64,000 nucleotides of DNA from Stappia sp. 28M-7 (GTDB lineage: Bacteria > Pseudomonadota > Alphaproteobacteria > Rhizobiales > Stappiaceae). The notes beneath the pieces are model-generated. The model saw nothing but the letters and a program-made list of their open reading frames with translations. It did no database searches and was not told where the DNA came from. The DNA lies in NCBI RefSeq assembly GCF_014252955.1, contig NZ_JACMIA010000001.1, positions 2,502,258 to 2,566,257 of the forward strand, given 5' to 3'. Shown piece by piece: positions 50,985 through 59,051 of the stretch. A program made the translations under genes and the position numbers. Positions within the stretch are counted from its first letter, which is position 1. Each line of letters begins with the position of its first letter.

Positions 50985-52751
50985 CTATCGCATCTCCTCC
51001 GGGGCCTCCACGCCAAGAATGCCAAGGCCGGAGGCAAGAACCAGGGAGATTGCATGTACGAGACCCAGGCGGGCCAGTGTTGTTTGTCGATCTTCAGCGT
51101 TAATAAAACGTAATTGCGGCGAATCCTTGCCTTTATTCCATTGCGAATGCAGGGCACTGGCCAGTTCGTGCAGGTAGAACGACACCCGGTGCGGCTCGTG
51201 TGCTTCCGCTGCGCTTTCCACCAGACGCGGCCAGGCGGCCAGCTTGGCGGCGATGTCGCGCTCGCCCGAATCGGTGAGCAGCGAGAAGTCAGCCGCTTCA
51301 AGAGCTTGCGGCGAAACCGCCTCCGCGCCGAATTCCTCGCCGGCCTGGCGCAACACCGAGCGGCAACGGGCATGGCCGTACTGCACGTAGAAGACCGGGT
51401 TGTCCTTCGACTGCTCGGTGACCTTCTGGAAGTCGAAGTCGAGCGGCGCGTCGTTCTTGCGGTAGAGCATCATGAAGCGCACCGGGTCGCGGCCCACCTC
51501 TTCCACCACGTCGCGCAGGGTGACGAACTCGCCCGAGCGCTTCGACATGGTCACCTGCTCGCCGCCGCGGAACAGCTTCACCAACTGGCACAGCCGCACG
51601 ATCACCTTGGCCTCGCCCTTCGAGATGGCGCGCCCGACGGCCTCCAGCCGCTTGACGTAGCCGCCATGGTCGGCGCCCAGGATGAAGATCATTTCCTTGA
51701 AGCCGCGCTCGTATTTCGACAGGAAATACGCAACGTCCGCCGCGAAATACGTGTAGGACCCGTCGGACTTCTTCAGCGCGCGGTCGATGTCGTCGCCGAA
51801 CGCGGTGGCGCGGAACAGCGTCTGCTCGCGGTCTTCCCAGTCGTCCGGCAGCTGCCCCTTCGGCGGCGGCAGCGTGCCCTCGTAGACGAGGTCGCGCGAG
51901 CGCAGTTCTTCCAGCATCCGGTCGATCTGCGAGCTGTTGGCCCCATCGCGCGCATGCAGCGTGCGCTCGGAGAAGAACACTTCGTGCCGCACGTTGAGCA
52001 GCGCCAGGTCCGCGCGGATCAGGTCCATCATCGCGTCGATGGTGGCGTCCTTGACCAGCACCATCCGCTCGCGCTCGTCCATCGCCAGCAGGCGGTCGGC
52101 ATACTTCTCGACCAGCATCTGCCCGACCGGCACCAGATAGTCGCCCGGATACAGCCCTTCCGGGATCGCGCCGATATCCTCGCCGAGCGCCTCGCGGTAG
52201 CGCAGGAACGCGGAGCTCGCCAGCGTGTCGACCTGCGAGCCGGCATCGTTGATGTAGTATTCGCGGGTGACGTCGTAGCCGGCGAAGTCGAGCAGCGAGG
52301 CGAGCGCATCGCCCACCACCGCGCCGCGGCAATGGCCCACATGCATCGGCCCGGTCGGGTTGGCCGACACGTATTCGACATTGACCTTCAGCCCGCCGCC
52401 CATGGTCGAGCGGCCGTAATCCGTGCCCGCCGCCAGGATCCCGGCCACCACCTTCGCCCACACGCCCTCGGTGAGCCGCAGGTTGATGAAGCCCGGCCCC
52501 GCCACCTCGGCGCTGACGATATCGTCGTTTTCCGCCAGCCGTGCCGCCAGCTGTTCGGCGAGCGCGCGCGGGTTGGTCTTCAGCGGCTTGGCCAGCACCA
52601 TCGCGGCATTGGTGGCGAGATCGCCATGAGCGCTGTCGCGCGGCGGCTCGACCACGCAGCGCTGCAGCAGCTCGGCGCTCACCTCGTCGCCCGGATGCAA
52701 CTCGCGGATCGCCGTACGGACGAGGTCGGCATAATGGCTGAAGATGTTCAT
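50985..52751 (-). CDS. argS: Arginine--tRNA ligase
   Basis: Class I synthetase that needs tRNA-Arg to activate arginine. 588 residues from ATG 52751 ([20 protein letters not shown]). The N-terminal Add1 domain covers about 1-110, the HIGH motif is HVGH within [20 protein letters not shown] near 138, and the KMSKS equivalent is [14 protein letters not shown] near 395. The C-terminal DALR anticodon-binding domain is complete and ends [14 protein letters not shown]. Upstream open codons overlap dgt and are not used. Confidence 0.96.
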   Translation of the reverse strand: MNIFSHYADLVRTAIRELHPGDEVSAELLQRCVVEPPRDSAHGDLATNAAMVLAKPLKTNPRALAEQLAARLAENDDIVSAEVAGPGFINLRLTEGVWAKVVAGILAAGTDYGRSTMGGGLKVNVEYVSANPTGPMHVGHCRGAVVGDALASLLDFAGYDVTREYYINDAGSQVDTLASSAFLRYREALGEDIGAIPEGLYPGDYLVPVGQMLVEKYADRLLAMDERERMVLVKDATIDAMMDLIRADLALLNVRHEVFFSERTLHARDGANSSQIDRMLEELRSRDLVYEGTLPPPKGQLPDDWEDREQTLFRATAFGDDIDRALKKSDGSYTYFAADVAYFLSKYERGFKEMIFILGADHGGYVKRLEAVGRAISKGEAKVIVRLCQLVKLFRGGEQVTMSKRSGEFVTLRDVVEEVGRDPVRFMMLYRKNDAPLDFDFQKVTEQSKDNPVFYVQYGHARCRSVLRQAGEEFGAEAVSPQALEAADFSLLTDSGERDIAAKLAAWPRLVESAAEAHEPHRVSFYLHELASALHSQWNKGKDSPQLRFINAEDRQTTLARLGLVHAISLVLASGLGILGVEAPEEMR

Positions 52752-52803
52752 GTCGGTCTTTCGGTGTCTTGGGCGCAAAACGGGCGAAACGGTCGGCGGC
52801 GAC

Positions 52804-54021
52804 CTATCCCAAATCGGGAGTTCGGTCAAACAACCGCGCATGTTCCTCGATGGCGAAACGGTCGGTCATGCCGGCGATGAAGTCGCACACGCGCCGGGCC
52901 CGACGCGCCTCGTCGGCCTCGTCGAGGCCGCGTCGCCACTCCTCCGGCATCCGCGCAGGGTCCTCCATGTAGGCGGCGAACAGCTCGCGCACCACCGTCG
53001 CGACCTCCCGGCGCACCGCCAGCACCGACTCATGCCGGTAGAGATTCGCAAAGAGGAACGCCTTCACCTGCTTTTCGCGCGCCGTCATGGCAGGCGAGAA
53101 CGTGACGACCGGCTCGCCCGCCCCGCGAATGTCCTCGACGCTTTGCGGGGCAAGCCGCTCCAGCCGCCGCACCGCCTCGCCGATCACGTCCTCGACCATG
53201 CGGGTGATCGAGCGGCGGACGATCTCGTGGATGCGCCGCGCCTCCTCCAGCCCCGGATAGCGTGCATCGACCTCGGCCAGGATGTCGGCGAAGAACGGCA
53301 CCTCGCCGAGCTGGTCCAGCGACAGCAGTCCGGCGCGCAAGCCGTCGTCGAGATCGTGCGCATCATAGGCGATGTCGTCGGCGATAGCGGCGGCCTGCGC
53401 TTCCGCGCTCGGCCAGGTGTCGAGCCGCAGGTCCTGCTTCTGCGCATGCTGGCGGATGGCGAAGGGCAGCCCGGTTTCGGCGAACTTGCCGAGCGGTGTG
53501 CCGTCGGCACCCGTCAGCGGGCCGTTGTGCTTGACCAGGCCTTCCAGCGTCTCCCACGACAGGTTCAGCCCGTCGAACTCTGCGTAGCGCCGCTCCAGCA
53601 GCGTCACGATGCGCAGGGACTGGGCGTTGTGGTCGAAGCCGCCATAGGGCGCCATGCAGACGTCCATCACGTCCTCGCCCTCGTGGCCGAACGGCGTGTG
53701 TCCGAGATCGTGCGCCAGCGCCAGGCACTCGGCCAGATCCTCGTCGAGCCGCAGCGCGCGCGCCAGCGAACGGGCGATCTGCGACACCTCGATCGTGTGC
53801 GTCAGCCGGGTCCGGAAGTGGTCGCCCTCGTGATAGACGAAGACCTGCGTCTTGTGCTTCAGCCGCCGAAACGCCGTCGAATGGATGATCCGGTCGCGGT
53901 CGCGCTGGAACGGCGTGCGCGTCGGGCTTTCCGGTTCGGGCACGAGCCGGCCGACGCTCTGGTCGGGATCGGTGGCGTAGGGCGCGCGCGGCTGGGCTCC
54001 ATAGCCAAGCGGTGCGGTCAT
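52804..54021 (-). CDS. dgt: Deoxyguanosinetriphosphate triphosphohydrolase-like protein
   Basis: HD-domain enzyme that hydrolyses dNTPs to nucleoside and triphosphate. 405 residues from ATG 54021, which has GGGGAG five bases upstream; another ATG at 54039 lacks this. The HD metal residues lie in [20 protein letters not shown] near 68 (His) and [20 protein letters not shown] near 103 (His-Asp). The [20 protein letters not shown] block near 215 holds the last metal Asp. The C-terminal region is helical. It is 52 bases from argS and diverges from erpA. Confidence 0.92.
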   Translation of the reverse strand: MTAPLGYGAQPRAPYATDPDQSVGRLVPEPESPTRTPFQRDRDRIIHSTAFRRLKHKTQVFVYHEGDHFRTRLTHTIEVSQIARSLARALRLDEDLAECLALAHDLGHTPFGHEGEDVMDVCMAPYGGFDHNAQSLRIVTLLERRYAEFDGLNLSWETLEGLVKHNGPLTGADGTPLGKFAETGLPFAIRQHAQKQDLRLDTWPSAEAQAAAIADDIAYDAHDLDDGLRAGLLSLDQLGEVPFFADILAEVDARYPGLEEARRIHEIVRRSITRMVEDVIGEAVRRLERLAPQSVEDIRGAGEPVVTFSPAMTAREKQVKAFLFANLYRHESVLAVRREVATVVRELFAAYMEDPARMPEEWRRGLDEADEARRARRVCDFIAGMTDRFAIEEHARLFDRTPDLG

Positions 54022-54346
54022 GAGGGCTCCCCGGGTCATTGCGCAGGCGCGTCGCAGGCTGTCCCGCGGCATCCGGCGCGGGCTCGCGCTGCAGCGCCAT
54101 CCATGCGAGAGTGTTGACGCATGCTCGCGCTGTTCATACCTATTCGGTAACGCCTTGCACAGGGCGGCATATGCAGCAGTTGCGGAATTTTGCGCGAAAG
54201 CCGGCAGGCTTGGCGCCCTTCCGCGCCGAATATGTCGACAGTGCGGGCCGGAATGCCGGGCCTCGACGCCCACGGCCTTCCGCAACCGCAAGCGCCGCCA
54301 GCGCTCCCGAGGGGAAGACGCGGCGGCACGAAAGAGAGTGACGACC
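54022..54346. other. Divergent region between dgt and erpA
   Basis: 325 bases. On the plus strand TTGACG (54114-54119), 17 bases, then TACCTA (54137-54142) is a possible erpA promoter, with a leader of about 200 bases. I see no clear Irr-, RirA- or IscR-like site by eye. Open frames across it have no ribosome site. Confidence 0.35.
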
Positions 54347-54745
54347 ATGGCCGATCACACTGCATCGACGGCACAGGACACGGCAGCACAGGCACCCGCA
54401 GCGCAAGGCGCCGCGGCGGCACAGGGAGTGGAGCTCAGCGACGCCGCCGTGCGCCGCATCGCCCGCATCCTGTCTTCCGAGCCGGCGGGCACCAGCCTGC
54501 GCATCTCGGTTGAAGGCGGCGGCTGCTCCGGCTTCCAGTACAAGTACGACCTCGTCACCGAGCAGGAAGAGGGCGACATCGTCCTTGCCCGCGACGGTGC
54601 CAGCGTGCTCATCGATCCCGTCTCGCTCCAGTACATGGAAGGCGCGGTGATCGATTTCGTCGACGACCTGATGGGCCAGTCGTTCCAGATCCGCAATCCG
54701 CTCGCCACCGCCGGCTGCGGCTGTGGCACCAGCTTCGCCATCTGA
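54347..54745 (+). CDS. erpA: A-type iron-sulfur cluster insertion protein ErpA
   Basis: Carrier that hands Fe-S clusters to target enzymes. 132 residues from ATG 54347. The three ligand cysteines of the family are present: [13 protein letters not shown] near 68 and [11 protein letters not shown] at the C-terminus. The core [20 protein letters not shown] and [17 protein letters not shown] are typical. The first 32 residues are an Ala/Gln-rich extension of low complexity. Complex I and other Fe-S enzymes in this genome are plausible clients. It is followed by the exonuclease gene 38 bases on. Confidence 0.92.
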   Translation: MADHTASTAQDTAAQAPAAQGAAAAQGVELSDAAVRRIARILSSEPAGTSLRISVEGGGCSGFQYKYDLVTEQEEGDIVLARDGASVLIDPVSLQYMEGAVIDFVDDLMGQSFQIRNPLATAGCGCGTSFAI

Positions 54746-54783
54746 CGGCGATCCTTTTCGCCACGCATCACGGGACCACGCCG

Positions 54784-55575
54784 TTGAAAATCGCCACCTG
54801 GAACATCAACGGCGTCAAGGCGCGCCTGGACACCACGCTTGCCTGGCTGCGCGAGGCGACGCCCGATGTCGCCTGCCTGCAGGAGATCAAGTCGGTCGAC
54901 GAGGGTTTCCCGCGCGCGGCCTTCGAAGAGCTCGGCTACCATGTCGAGACCCACGGCCAGAAGGGCTTCAACGGCGTCGCCATTCTCTCGCGCACTCCGG
55001 TGAGCGAGGTCCTGCGCGGCCTTCCCGGAGACGACAGCGACGAGCAGGCCCGCTACATCGAGGCGCGTATCGAGACGGAAGACGGCGGTGCCCGCCCCTT
55101 GCGCGTCGGCTGCCTCTACCTGCCGAACGGCAATCCGCTCGGCACGGAGAAGTTCCCCTACAAGCTCGCCTGGATGCAGCGGCTCATCGCCCATGCCCGT
55201 GCGCGCCTTGCCGACGAGGAGCGCTTCCTGCTGCTGGGCGACTACAACGTCATTCCCCAGCCGGTCGACGCGCGCAATCCGCAGAACTGGGCGGATGACG
55301 CCCTGTTCCAGCCGGAAAGCCGCTCGGCCTTCCGCGCGCTTCTCGGCCTCGGCTTCACCGAGGCTGTGCGCTCGGTCAACACCGACAAGGACGTCTACAC
55401 TTTCTGGGACTACCAGGCCGGCGCCTGGCAGAAGAACAACGGCATCCGCATCGACCATGTGCTGATGTCGCCGGAAGCGACCGACGCCTTCGAAGGCGCC
55501 GGGATCGATGTCCATGTTCGCGGCTGGGAAAAGCCCTCCGACCACGTTCCCGTCTGGGTCCGCCTCGCCGCTTGA
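54784..55575 (+). CDS. xth: Exonuclease III family AP endonuclease
   Basis: Cuts DNA at abasic sites and removes 3' blocks in base excision repair. 263 residues from TTG 54784; the N-terminus MKIATWNINGVKARLDTTLA is the canonical one, so the TTG start is well supported. Metal and catalytic residues are in place: Asn7, Glu34 in CLQEIKSVD, LYLPNGNPLGTEKFPYKLAW near 113, GDYNVIPQPVDARNPQNW near 152 (Asp-Asn), and KPSDHVPVWV at the end (Asp-His). The GIRIDHVLMSPEATDAFEG block is intact. It probably shares a transcript with erpA. Confidence 0.94.
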   Translation: MKIATWNINGVKARLDTTLAWLREATPDVACLQEIKSVDEGFPRAAFEELGYHVETHGQKGFNGVAILSRTPVSEVLRGLPGDDSDEQARYIEARIETEDGGARPLRVGCLYLPNGNPLGTEKFPYKLAWMQRLIAHARARLADEERFLLLGDYNVIPQPVDARNPQNWADDALFQPESRSAFRALLGLGFTEAVRSVNTDKDVYTFWDYQAGAWQKNNGIRIDHVLMSPEATDAFEGAGIDVHVRGWEKPSDHVPVWVRLAA

Positions 55576-55625
55576 GGGCAGCCCCGGCTGTCCCCGCGTC
55601 CTCCAGGACGCAATCCTCTCCTCTC

Positions 55626-55659
55626 GTCATCCCGGGCAAGCGAAGCGCGACCCGGGACC
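55626..55659 (+). repeat. Palindromic repeat copy 1
   Basis: GTCATCCCGGG, an 11-base loop region around AAGCGAAGCGC, then GACCCGGGACC. Same opening and closing as copies 2 and 5. Confidence 0.65.
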
Positions 55660-55730
55660 GGAGAGCCAAGGGCGTCTGCGGCGGCACTCCTCAACGCCAC
55701 TCACGACAGCCTTGCGGCAACGCTCAGGCT

Positions 55731-55770
55731 GTCATCCCGGTTTCGGCGCAGCCGAAGACCGGGATCCAGT
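55731..55770 (+). repeat. Palindromic repeat copy 2
   Basis: GTCATCCCGGTTTCGGC, four bases, then GCCGAAGACCGGGATCCAGT. Nested stems CCCGG/CCGGG and TTCGGC/GCCGAA. Confidence 0.7.
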
Positions 55771-55860
55771 AACCTCGAACTGCCCTGCTCAGGCCTCAGC
55801 GTTTCCGCAAGCGCCCCTCCTCGGGGCCACCGCTTGCGCAACCCCACACACTCGGGCGGA

Positions 55861-55890
55861 TACTGGATACCTGCCTTCGCAGGTATGACA
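55861..55890 (-). repeat. Palindromic repeat copy 3, inverted
   Basis: Read on the minus strand it starts TGTCATACCTGC and ends GCAGGTATCCAGTA; the stem ACCTGC/GCAGGT is perfect. A variant of copy 2 in which the CCCGG stem is replaced. Confidence 0.65.
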
Positions 55891-55940
55891 GCGGTGAAGG
55901 TGGCGGTGGGCTTCCGCCTCACACCCGCTGAAGTTGCCAA

Positions 55941-55982
55941 TGGGTCCCGGATCTTCGGCCTTGCGGCCTCGTCCGGGATGAC
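55941..55982 (-). repeat. Palindromic repeat copy 4, inverted
   Basis: On the minus strand GTCATCCCGGACGAGGCCGC leads to AAGGCCGAAGATCCGGGACC. Stems CCCGG/CCGGG and GGCC/GGCC. Confidence 0.7.
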
Positions 55983-56020
55983 CTTTCGAGAATGACGCGC
56001 CGCCTCACATCCCCTCTGCC

Positions 56021-56062
56021 GTCACCCCGGCCAAGCGCAAGCGCAGAGCCGGGGCCTATTGG
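56021..56062 (+). repeat. Palindromic repeat copy 5
   Basis: GTCACCCCGGCCAAGCGCAA then GCGCAGAGCCGGGGCC followed by TATTGG. Stem CCCCGGC/GCCGGGG. Confidence 0.65.
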
Positions 56063-56104
56063 CTTCCAGAGCGGTGGCGACAACGCGCGCCCTGAAACCC
56101 GCCC

Positions 56105-56572
56105 CTACCCGCCCGGCAGGCAGAGCGGGGCGGCGGCGAGCGTCAGCGGCGCGCGGCCGGAGGTCGGGCACGACCGCTCGAGCGACTCCCATGTGGTGTT
56201 GTTGAGGAGCATCGAGCAGCGGGCAAGGCGCGGCCCTTCGGGTCCGCGCAGGCAGACGGTCTCGCCGAGCCTGTAGTTCACCCCGAAATAGCGGCAGGTG
56301 CAGTCCGGCCCGCCGTGGGCGCTGGTCTCGGCAACGGCAAGCACGCGTGCGCCCTGCGCCCTGTCGGAGGCGATCTCCACGGCAGAGGACGGACCGGCAA
56401 ACGCCAGCAGCAACAGCGCGGCCGATGCCACGCCCGACAAGACCAAACCTGGAAGAGGGAAAAAGGAAACGCAGCCAAACCGGTTTTTAGCGGCGGCTCC
56501 CGAAAGAGCCGGCGCCGCCCGCCCGTCACGGGCCCGTTTGATACGGATGCGGGGCAGCCATGTCCTGCGCAT
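56105..56572 (-). CDS. Secreted cysteine-containing protein of unknown function
   Basis: About 155 residues if it starts at ATG 56572; the frame stays open to 56683 and the true start could also lie inside, close to the signal peptide. I do not recognise a named family. A hydrophobic stretch (LVLSGVASAALLLLAFAGPS near residue 54) ending Ser-Ala-Val-Glu looks like a signal peptide, preceded by an unusually long basic N-terminus. The mature part has six cysteines, in CTCRYFGVNYRLGETVCLRG, LARCSMLLN and RSCP, plus a late Cys, which suggests disulfides in the periplasm. It stands next to the repeat cluster and diverges from the DUF805 gene. Confidence 0.6.
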   Translation of the reverse strand: MRRTWLPRIRIKRARDGRAAPALSGAAAKNRFGCVSFFPLPGLVLSGVASAALLLLAFAGPSSAVEIASDRAQGARVLAVAETSAHGGPDCTCRYFGVNYRLGETVCLRGPEGPRLARCSMLLNNTTWESLERSCPTSGRAPLTLAAAPLCLPGG

Positions 56573-56730
56573 GCACCAGCCTAGCACGCAAGGCGGCCCT
56601 TCGCGAGCATTCCTTACCCGACGGCAGAGAAAGATTAACCAGGATTGCAGCCGGCGCGCCCCTGCAACCTCTTTTGCAACCATCGCCCTGCTACACTCGG
56701 CCCATTGCGACGATAGATATCGGGCCGGGC

Positions 56731-57282
56731 ATGATTTCAGGTTTTTTCAGTCCGCGCGGGCGCATCGCCCGCCGCGAGTGGTGGTGGCGCTACGCAGTCG
56801 TGGTCTGCGCATCGGTGCCCTCCACCGTCGTCTACGTGACCTACAAGGATGGCCCGCTGGCCGACATTCCCCCCGCAGCACTGCTGCTCCTGATCGCCAG
56901 CTTCCCGTTTCTGTTCTGGACGTCTTTCTGCGTGACGGTTCGCCGCCTGCACGATCTGGGGCGCAGCGCCTGGTGGTGGCTCTGGCTGCTGGTTCCGGTG
57001 GTGGGCGGCCCGTTCATCTGGATGATCTGCGGCTTGTTCCCCGGCGAGGACGGACCCAATGCCTATGGGGATCCGCCCGGGGCCGAGGGCGGAGGGCGCG
57101 ACCGCCAGGACGAGGACCGGTCCCTGTCGGACGCGGATGTCGATGCGATCTTCGCCCGCCACGCCGCCGAGCGCGCGACCCCGGCTCCCGCGTTCCGCCT
57201 GCCGACGGTCGTCGAAAAACGCGCCGTCCCGCCCGCCGGCCTGCCGCGGCAACGGACCTTCGGCAAACGCGGCACCGTCTGA
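56731..57282 (+). CDS. DUF805 family membrane protein
   Basis: 183 residues from ATG 56731. The DUF805 pattern is clear: GFFSPRGRIARREWWWRYAV at the start, TVRRLHDLGRSAWWWLWLLV near 69 and a closing LFPGEDGPNAYG near 106, with three or four membrane helices between about 22 and 105. The last 75 residues are a polar tail (SLSDADVDAIFARHAAER) not typical of the family. Function unknown. It converges on the ExoR-like gene. Confidence 0.82.
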   Translation: MISGFFSPRGRIARREWWWRYAVVVCASVPSTVVYVTYKDGPLADIPPAALLLLIASFPFLFWTSFCVTVRRLHDLGRSAWWWLWLLVPVVGGPFIWMICGLFPGEDGPNAYGDPPGAEGGGRDRQDEDRSLSDADVDAIFARHAAERATPAPAFRLPTVVEKRAVPPAGLPRQRTFGKRGTV

Positions 57283-57309
57283 CCGGCGGGTCCCTGCCGC
57301 AAACGACAA

Positions 57310-57332
57310 CGGGCAGGGAAATCCCCTGCCCG
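57310..57332 (-). terminator. Terminator-like hairpin between the DUF805 and ExoR-like genes
   Basis: Nine-bp perfect stem CGGGCAGGG/CCCTGCCCG with a five-base loop. On the minus strand it is followed by TTGTCGTTT, so it probably ends the ExoR-like transcript; the plus-strand side lacks a T run. Confidence 0.6.
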
Positions 57333-57379
57333 CTCTCAAGATGCTGCCGATGAAAGCCGCCGACCGGCGGTCCCGGCCG

Positions 57380-58228
57380 TTACTGCGTTCTGTCGGCCAC
57401 CACCGCGCCGTTCTTCGACAGCCAGTTGTCGGCCAATACGGCGGCCCGGCGACGGACCTTTTCGGAGGCAAGACCGAAGCTGCGCTCCTGCGCCTCGCCG
57501 ATCCACACGGCATCATTGCCATGCGCCCGGCGCTGGGCGACCGTCAGCCACATCAGCCCGGCGGTGCGGTTCTCGTTGCCGCCGAACTCGCCGTTCGACA
57601 GCAGTTCGCCGAGCCGCGCCTGCGCCATCAGGTGGCCCTTCTGGGCGGCCAGCTTCAGCCAGCGCGCGGCCATGTGCGGGTCGCGCTCGGGCTCGTCGAG
57701 ATACAGCATGCCGAGATGGAACTGGGCATCCGCGTCGCCGAAATAGGAAGCGGCATAGGTGAAGATCTCGCGCGCCCGGGCCACGTTGGGCTCGATCGCG
57801 CTGTTGTTGATGCCGGTGAGATAGTAGGAGCCGAGCTCGACAAAGGCGCTCGCGATGAACGGCGCACGCGGCGAACTCGGGCTGTCGTCGGCATATTTGG
57901 ATGCGATCTGGCGGAAATACTCGAACGCCTTGACGTCGTCTTCCTGTACGCCGTCGCCGCGCGAATACATCCGCCCGAGCTTCCATGCGGCGAGCGGGTG
58001 GCCCTGCTCGGCCGCAAAGCGCAAGGAATCGAGCGCCCGCTCCTTCTCGCCGGCATAGTAGAACTGCGCGCCCACGCGCAGCGCCTCGCCGGGCGAGAGA
58101 TCCTGCGAGGCAGGTGCCGCACCCGACAGCTTGGCGGCGGCTTCAGCGGCCGTTTCCTGGGACTGCGCCGCAAACGGCGCGGTCAGGATGACAGCACACA
58201 CAAGGCCTGAACCGATGATCCGTATCAT
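57380..58228 (-). CDS. exoR: ExoR-like periplasmic Sel1-repeat protein
   Basis: 282 residues from ATG 58228. The signal peptide MIRIIGSGLVCAVILTAPFA ends near residue 24. Sel1/TPR-like repeats follow: DSLRFAAEQGHPLAAWKLGR near 68, YSRGDGVQEDDVKAFEYFRQ near 88, TYAASYFGDADAQFHLGMLY near 151 and LKLAAQKGHLMAQARLGELL near 184. Size and repeat arrangement match rhizobial ExoR, a periplasmic protein that holds the sensor ExoS off and so controls ExoS-ChvI, exopolysaccharide and motility. The assignment is by resemblance; exoS and chvI are not in this window. It lies 544 bases downstream of a micro-ORF. Confidence 0.75.
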   Translation of the reverse strand: MIRIIGSGLVCAVILTAPFAAQSQETAAEAAAKLSGAAPASQDLSPGEALRVGAQFYYAGEKERALDSLRFAAEQGHPLAAWKLGRMYSRGDGVQEDDVKAFEYFRQIASKYADDSPSSPRAPFIASAFVELGSYYLTGINNSAIEPNVARAREIFTYAASYFGDADAQFHLGMLYLDEPERDPHMAARWLKLAAQKGHLMAQARLGELLSNGEFGGNENRTAGLMWLTVAQRRAHGNDAVWIGEAQERSFGLASEKVRRRAAVLADNWLSKNGAVVADRTQ

Positions 58229-58703
58229 TGACCACCTCGCGCCCACGCCGGGTCGCACGCCTTCATGAGCCGGCCGCAACCGCGGCCGTGTCGCATCGTG
58301 AAAGCCCGCCCTTCGCGCAAGCGTCCTGTCCTTTCTTCGCGGATCCGTCGACCGGTCGACCAAGGCTCCAACGCCTTTGCACCCGGGCGGGTCCGTCAGG
58401 TTGCGCGGCGCATTTCGGCGCCACGTCCCCCCTGTTGTTTTGCCCCTTGATCCTTGTCCGGAAGGTGACCCTCCCGGATTGCCCGCTTCCAGCCTGCGGC
58501 GAACCTGCCAGTCGCCAACTGCCGCCTTGCGGGCCACTCTTCCCTGACTGTTGCGGAGCCTAAACCGGCAACTGGGCAAGAGTAGGACCGTGTCCGTCAC
58601 CCCGTCGCCGCAATCGCGGTCTCTGGCATCGGGCACGCTCCACGGTGGCCGTCAAAAGATGGCCGAAACGCGGCATGAGCGCCCCGATTGAGCGCCCCTT
58701 GCA
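58229..58703. other. Upstream region of the ExoR-like gene
   Basis: 475 bases between the hairpin at 58704 and the ExoR-like start. No gene could be supported. GAGGTGG just before 58228 is the ribosome site. Possible promoters here are not distinct enough to list. Confidence 0.35.
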
Positions 58704-58731
58704 CGAGTCCGGCAACACTGTTGCAGACTCG
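58704..58731 (-). terminator. Hairpin after the micro-ORF
   Basis: Arms CGAGTC and GACTCG enclose a second stem GCAACA/TGTTGC, giving a 12-bp interrupted stem, 40 bases past the micro-ORF stop. No T run follows on the minus strand, so it may be a processing or stability element and not a classical terminator. Confidence 0.45.
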
Positions 58732-58771
58732 TCACAAACGACAAGGCCGGCCTCCGACACCGCTTTGCCCC

Positions 58772-58870
58772 TCACGCCACGAGAATGTTGAGCAGGGCCG
58801 AGACGAGCAGCGCACCGGCTGCCACCAGGTCGGCCCGACGCGCTACATGACTGGACGAAATGATGTTCAT
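58772..58870 (-). CDS. Micro-ORF, 32-residue single-span membrane peptide
   Basis: ATG 58870 to TGA 58772. The peptide begins MNIISSSHVARRADLVAAGA and continues as one hydrophobic helix (LLVSALLNILVA) to the C-terminus. The ribosome site is strong (GAGGGA, seven bases upstream), the helix is well formed and the stop is followed by a hairpin. I know no family. It lies upstream of the ExoR-like gene on the same strand and diverges from parE. It could be a regulatory or toxin-like membrane peptide, or the leader of a longer transcript; none of these is shown. Confidence 0.5.
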   Translation of the reverse strand: MNIISSSHVARRADLVAAGALLVSALLNILVA

Positions 58871-58983
58871 GACGCTTTCCCTCGTGCATGGGCCAAGGCC
58901 CCGTGACGACCACGGTGCCCATCATGCCGGCGATCCGTTGAAAAACGGTTGTCTGCGGGGGCCTGAAGGCTTGATCCTTGGCC

Positions 58984-59018
58984 GAATCCATCGCACTTGG
59001 CAGAATCACAGTTGATTC
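58984..59018. promoter_or_regulatory. Cluster of three GANTC sites with a palindrome, before parE
   Basis: GAATC at 58984-58988 and 59003-59007 and GATTC at 59014-59018, the CcrM methylation sequence of alphaproteobacteria. The last two belong to a perfect palindrome GAATCA-CAGT-TGATTC (59003-59018) ending 33 bases before the parE start. Confidence 0.5.
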
Positions 59019-59051
59019 GGGCGCAGCCTGGCGCCCCCGACCGGATAGAGC

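Larger units (their letters stand above)
55576..56104. other. Non-coding region filled by palindromic repeats
   Basis: 529 bases between the exonuclease gene and a secreted unknown. It holds five imperfect palindromes listed separately (55626-56062). The open frames through it are made of repeat sequence and have no ribosome site. Confidence 0.7.

Noticed and set aside
55508-55888. Plus-strand ORF across the repeat cluster
   Set aside because: It overlaps the exonuclease gene out of frame and is then built of palindromic repeats; no ribosome site.
58688-58906. 72-codon plus-strand ORF opposite the micro-ORF
   Set aside because: No ribosome site and no hydrophobic or folded pattern. The minus-strand micro-ORF explains the region better.
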